The notes beneath the pieces were generated by a model. That model had not been told where the DNA came from and did no database searches. It worked only from the letters and a program-made list of their open reading frames with translations. From JAXGQD01 sp964574395 (lineage in GTDB: Bacteria > Bacillota > Clostridia > Saccharofermentanales > Fastidiosipilaceae), in contig CAZNNL010000072.1 of the NCBI GenBank assembly GCA_964574395.1, positions 1 through 7,810 on the forward strand: a stretch of DNA of 7,810 nucleotides. Reading direction: 5' to 3'. The position numbers and the translations under genes are program-made. Of this stretch, positions 5,557 through 7,810 are shown piece after piece; position 1 is the first letter of the stretch, and each line of letters starts with the position of its first letter.

Positions 5557-6399
5557 ATGAGTTATAAACGATTTGTTTTTGAAGACAAAAACAATTTATC
5601 TGCAGCCAGACCGATGGGTAAACTTCTCTACCTGACGGATGCAGAATATGAAAGCGATTGGCAGAGTTATATTCATTCTCACGCCTTTGCAGAGCTTTTT
5701 TATGTGAGGAGCGGTAGCGGTTCTTTTCTAATTGATCGCGAATTATTTCCTGTGGCAAAAGGCGACTTGCTCTTGATTAACGCACATGTGCCTCACACAG
5801 AACAAAGCGATGGTAATACGCCCCTGCGCTACTTTGTTATGGGCATTAATGAAATAGCATTTGAAGCACCAAACGAAGCACATTATAATAGTGAGCCTTG
5901 TAGTTTTTTGAAACTGAGTAAACAAGACACGGTGCACAAGCTCCTAAATATGATGATTCTGGAAGCGAGTGAAGAAAAACCGCATTTTAATGAGTTTTGC
6001 CAAGCCCTTTATGAGCAACTCATGATAACTACAATCCGCGACAACAATATAGACATTGTTTTTACCGAAATGGTAACAGGTTCTTCGACCTCTGCTAGTT
6101 TAAAAGCATATCTGGAAAAAAACTTCCACCTCGAACTATCACTTGATCAGCTAGCCGCTCGCCTTCATATCAACAAATATCATATGGTTCATCGTTTCAC
6201 GAGCGAGTATGGTATGGCACCAATACAATACCTCATTAGTTTACGCATAAAAGAAGCCAAGAATCTCTTGGCTAACTCGGATTATTCCATCTCTCAAATT
6301 TCTAAAATGATTGGATTCTCATCACTCAGCTACTTTGGTCAAAGCTTTAAACGCTTTACTGGCAGTAGTGCAGGAGAATATCGTAAGAAAAGCAAATGA
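5557..6399 (+). CDS. AraC-family transcriptional regulator
   Basis: The 280-residue protein has the usual two-part build. The N-terminal cupin-like sensing domain (about residues 15-105) contains IHSHAFAELFYV, G-S-G-S-F and GDLLLINAHVPHTEQSDG, in which H40, H42 and H80 are typical fold positions. A linker follows to about residue 178. The C-terminal double helix-turn-helix domain spans 180-278, with helix-turn-helix 1 near 196-216 (LDQLAARLHINKYHMVHRF) and helix-turn-helix 2 near 245-266 (ISQISKMIGFSSLSYFGQSF), then the AraC signature FKRFTGSSAGEYRK. It is divergent from the sulfatase and transporter genes, so it most likely activates them in response to their substrate. ATG 5557 has only a weak AAGG (5542-5545) upstream. 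A stronger AAAGAGGAG (5513-5521) is too far away, and no in-frame alternative start exists before the stop at 5491-5493. Confidence 0.93.
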   Translation: MSYKRFVFEDKNNLSAARPMGKLLYLTDAEYESDWQSYIHSHAFAELFYVRSGSGSFLIDRELFPVAKGDLLLINAHVPHTEQSDGNTPLRYFVMGINEIAFEAPNEAHYNSEPCSFLKLSKQDTVHKLLNMMILEASEEKPHFNEFCQALYEQLMITTIRDNNIDIVFTEMVTGSSTSASLKAYLEKNFHLELSLDQLAARLHINKYHMVHRFTSEYGMAPIQYLISLRIKEAKNLLANSDYSISQISKMIGFSSLSYFGQSFKRFTGSSAGEYRKKSK

Positions 6400-6405
6400 T
6401 TTCCC

Positions 6406-6813
6406 TTAGACGTTGATTAGGCCCTCATGCAGTTTTTCGATAAGTTCTGCATCGGCTGGGCAAAATTCAAAGTCATGAATCTCCTCGATTCTAATCCAGC
6501 GCACACTTTCATGCTCTAGAGCTTGAGGCTCCATGCCATTTTTCACGGTACAGGAAAAGAAGTGCAGCTCAACATGAATATCAGTATAAACATGTTCAGT
6601 GACGTAAACTTCAGGGCCAACGTCTAAATCGATGGCTAGTTCTTCTTTGCATTCGCGCTTAAGGCAGTTTACCAGAGACTCTCCTTCTTCTGTTTTACCA
6701 CCTGGAAATTCATATAGAAAGGCACAGGAGCCGCCAGCACCACGCTGACAGATTAAGATTTCACCTTGATTGTTTTTGATGATAGCTGCGGCGACGCTTC
6801 GTTTTGCCGACAT
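6406..6813 (-). CDS. NUDIX hydrolase (MutT / CTP-pyrophosphohydrolase-like)
   Basis: This 135-residue NUDIX-domain protein fits the compact MutT-like class that hydrolyses nucleoside triphosphates to monophosphates and pyrophosphate, often cleaning oxidised or unwanted nucleotides. The Nudix box runs from G39 to I61: G39-KTEEG-E45, seven residues, then R53-E54-C-K-E57-E58-L-A-I. The metal-binding R-E-x-x-E-E is intact, while the later Gly is Ala60. N-terminal VAAAIIKN and ILICQR, and EFPGGK before the box, are typical of MutT/(d)CTP diphosphatase members. ATG 6811-6813 has a full AGGAGG site 8 bases upstream. The start lies 61 bp inside the 3' end of the DUF454 gene, so the two are co-transcribed. 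The stop lies 6 bp from the stop of the convergent AraC gene. The exact substrate cannot be told. Confidence 0.92.
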   Translation of the reverse strand: MSAKRSVAAAIIKNNQGEILICQRGAGGSCAFLYEFPGGKTEEGESLVNCLKRECKEELAIDLDVGPEVYVTEHVYTDIHVELHFFSCTVKNGMEPQALEHESVRWIRIEEIHDFEFCPADAELIEKLHEGLINV

Positions 6814-7202
6814 AATGCTTCCTCCTGCTCTGCTGTTAAAGTTCTAAGCCTCAGAATATGGATAGTCACGCCTGTCGCAATAGTGGTCAGAATTATATAA
6901 ACAAGCGTTTTATTAACCAAATACATTGACAAGATAACGCCAGTCCACAAGATGATCAAAGCAAAGATTTTCGAACGCTTGTCAACTGCTTTGTAAATCA
7001 GGTAATTGCGTATGTAACGCCCTAAGATGCGATGGTTAATCAGCCAATGGTAGAGGCGCTCCGAGCTGCGTAAGAAGCAATAGGATGCAAGAAGCAATAA
7101 AGGTGTTGTTGGCAAAATCGGCACAACTATCCCGATGCTCGCCAAAACCAAGAGGACAACTCCCGCAGTTAAATATAATGCTTTCTTAATGCTCTGTTTC
7201 AC
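6753..7202 (-). CDS. DUF454 (YbaN-like) inner-membrane protein
   Basis: This 149-residue membrane protein of unknown function belongs to the DUF454/YbaN family. The hallmark is an N-terminal hydrophobic stretch carrying G-I-V-V-P-I-L-P-T-T-P (24-34), then L-A-S-Y-C-F-L-R-S-S-E-R (38-49) and L-I-N-H-R-I-L-G (54-61). Two further membrane helices lie near 78-95 and 99-117. A polar tail of about 30 residues (120-149) exceeds the usual end of the family and overlaps the NUDIX gene by 61 bp. The start is GTG (7200-7202), supported by AGAGGAAA (7205-7212) just upstream and by the family-like N-terminus. It forms a two-gene operon with the NUDIX hydrolase, and the catalase gene lies 83 bp upstream on the same strand. 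Confidence 0.9.
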   Translation of the reverse strand: MKQSIKKALYLTAGVVLLVLASIGIVVPILPTTPLLLLASYCFLRSSERLYHWLINHRILGRYIRNYLIYKAVDKRSKIFALIILWTGVILSMYLVNKTLVYIILTTIATGVTIHILRLRTLTAEQEEALCRQNEASPQLSSKTIKVKS

Positions 7203-7234
7203 AATTTCCTCTTTGCATATGTTTGGTTATATGG

Positions 7235-7261
7235 GGAAAGACCTGGGTGACAGGTCTTTCC
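7235..7261. terminator. Hairpin after catalase gene
   Basis: A perfect 11-bp stem pairs 7235-7245 (GGAAAGACCTG) with 7251-7261 (CAGGTCTTTCC) around the loop GGTGA. It sits between the catalase stop (7286) and the DUF454 start (7202). No U-run follows it on the minus strand, so it may be a weak terminator, an mRNA 3' end after trimming, or a leader hairpin of the next gene. Confidence 0.55.
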
Positions 7262-7285
7262 GTTATCGTTTTGCCAAAAAGACAA

Positions 7286-7810
7286 TTAGATTATATCAGT
7301 TATATCCAAACCACAAGCAAGAGCTACGCCTTTACCATATTCCGGGTCTGCTTTGTAACAATTCAAGATATGGCGTTGTTTAATCATTTCGGGCACGCCT
7401 TCCATGTTGCGCGCGGTGTTTTCAAACAAGAGCTGCTTTTTCTCGGGCGTCATCAGGTTGAAGAGCTTGCCAGGCTGTGTGTAATAGTCCGAATCGTCTG
7501 CGCGGAAGTCATAACGATAAATGTCGCCGTTGACCTTCTCGACCGGATCGGTGTACTCAGGCTGCTCTTGCCACTCGCCGTAGCTATTGGGTTCGTAGTG
7601 GAGCAAACCACCTTGGTTGCCATCAACGCGCATTTGACCATCGCGATGATAGGAGTGCGTTGGATTCTTTGGTTGATTGACTGGAATTTGGTGATGGTTG
7701 ACACCTAAACGATAGCGCTGTGCATCGCCGTAGGAAAAGAGGCGACCTTGCAGCATACGGTCAGGAGAGAAACTGATTCCAGGGACGACGTTAGCTGGGT
7801 TAAATGCTGC
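7286..7810 (-). CDS. Haem catalase, C-terminal part (5' end outside window)
   Basis: The frame is open from the right edge (codons start at 7810) to TAA at 7286-7288, giving 174 residues of a monofunctional haem catalase, which converts hydrogen peroxide to water and oxygen. The visible part starts in the conserved F-N-P-x-N-V-V-P-G-I segment, then S-P-D-R-M-L-Q-G-R-L-F-S-Y27-G-D, in which the Tyr is the proximal haem ligand. A-Q-R-Y-R-L-G-V-N and the N-H-x-x-I-P-V-N-Q-P segment follow. The end (GLDITDII) lacks the extra flavodoxin-like domain of large-subunit catalases, so this is a small-subunit enzyme. The catalytic His and Asn lie upstream of the window. It is encoded upstream of DUF454-NUDIX on the same strand and may feed transcription into them. 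Confidence 0.95.
   Translation of the reverse strand, partial: AAFNPANVVPGISFSPDRMLQGRLFSYGDAQRYRLGVNHHQIPVNQPKNPTHSYHRDGQMRVDGNQGGLLHYEPNSYGEWQEQPEYTDPVEKVNGDIYRYDFRADDSDYYTQPGKLFNLMTPEKKQLLFENTARNMEGVPEMIKQRHILNCYKADPEYGKGVALACGLDITDII
7290..7298 (-). promoter_or_regulatory. Possible extended -10 promoter for DUF454-NUDIX pair
   Basis: The minus strand carries TGATATAAT, a perfect TATAAT -10 with the TG-n extension, inside the last codons of the catalase gene. No clear -35 lies upstream. It would start transcription near 7283 and give the DUF454 mRNA a leader containing the 7235-7261 hairpin. Because it overlaps coding sequence, it may be chance. Confidence 0.3.

Noticed and set aside
7223..7708. 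Long plus-strand open frame opposite the catalase gene
   Set aside because: It is the antisense shadow of the catalase coding sequence. It has no ribosome site or recognisable domain.

Overview
The window looks like a piece of a low-GC Gram-positive (Bacillota) chromosome. This is suggested by A+T-rich intergenic DNA, strong purine-rich ribosome binding sites, a lipobox-type sugar-binding lipoprotein, and a CUT1 sugar transporter without its own ATPase. A Lactobacillales-like or other facultative relative would fit the catalase gene, but I cannot name the genus from sequence alone.

Layout. Bases 1-115 (+) are the 3' end of a gene whose tail resembles DUF1801 proteins. Bases 116-369 hold two near-identical terminator hairpins and a perfect 19-bp tandem repeat. 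Bases 370-5449 are a minus-strand sugar-uptake locus. In order of transcription it contains a type I sulfatase without a signal peptide, a leader region with inverted repeats, a sugar-binding lipoprotein, two CUT1 permeases and a 55-residue two-helix membrane protein missing from a standard ORF list. A divergent AraC-family regulator (5557-6399, +) shares a 107-bp promoter region with the sulfatase. Its 3' end meets, with a 6-bp gap, a minus-strand pair: a DUF454 (YbaN-like) membrane protein and a NUDIX hydrolase that overlap by 61 bp. The window ends with the C-terminal 174 residues of a haem catalase (minus strand, cut by the window edge).

How it may work. The binding protein and permeases would import a sugar, probably energised by a shared MsmX/MsmK-type ATPase encoded elsewhere. 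Because the sulfatase lacks an export signal, the likely scheme is import of a sulfated mono- or oligosaccharide followed by removal of sulfate in the cytoplasm, with the AraC protein sensing the substrate. The sulfatase is of the Cys type (C-I-P-A-R) and would need an anaerobic sulfatase-maturating enzyme, which is not in the window. There is also no glycoside hydrolase here, so the sugar cannot be named.

Two genes of this locus are broken by an apparent single-base loss in a homopolymer: the binding protein at a C6 run (3700-3705) and the sulfatase at a T4 run (4861-4864). In both, a continuous family-like protein returns if one base is added. Two same-direction homopolymer losses in one locus look most like sequencing or assembly error, but decay or phase switching cannot be excluded.
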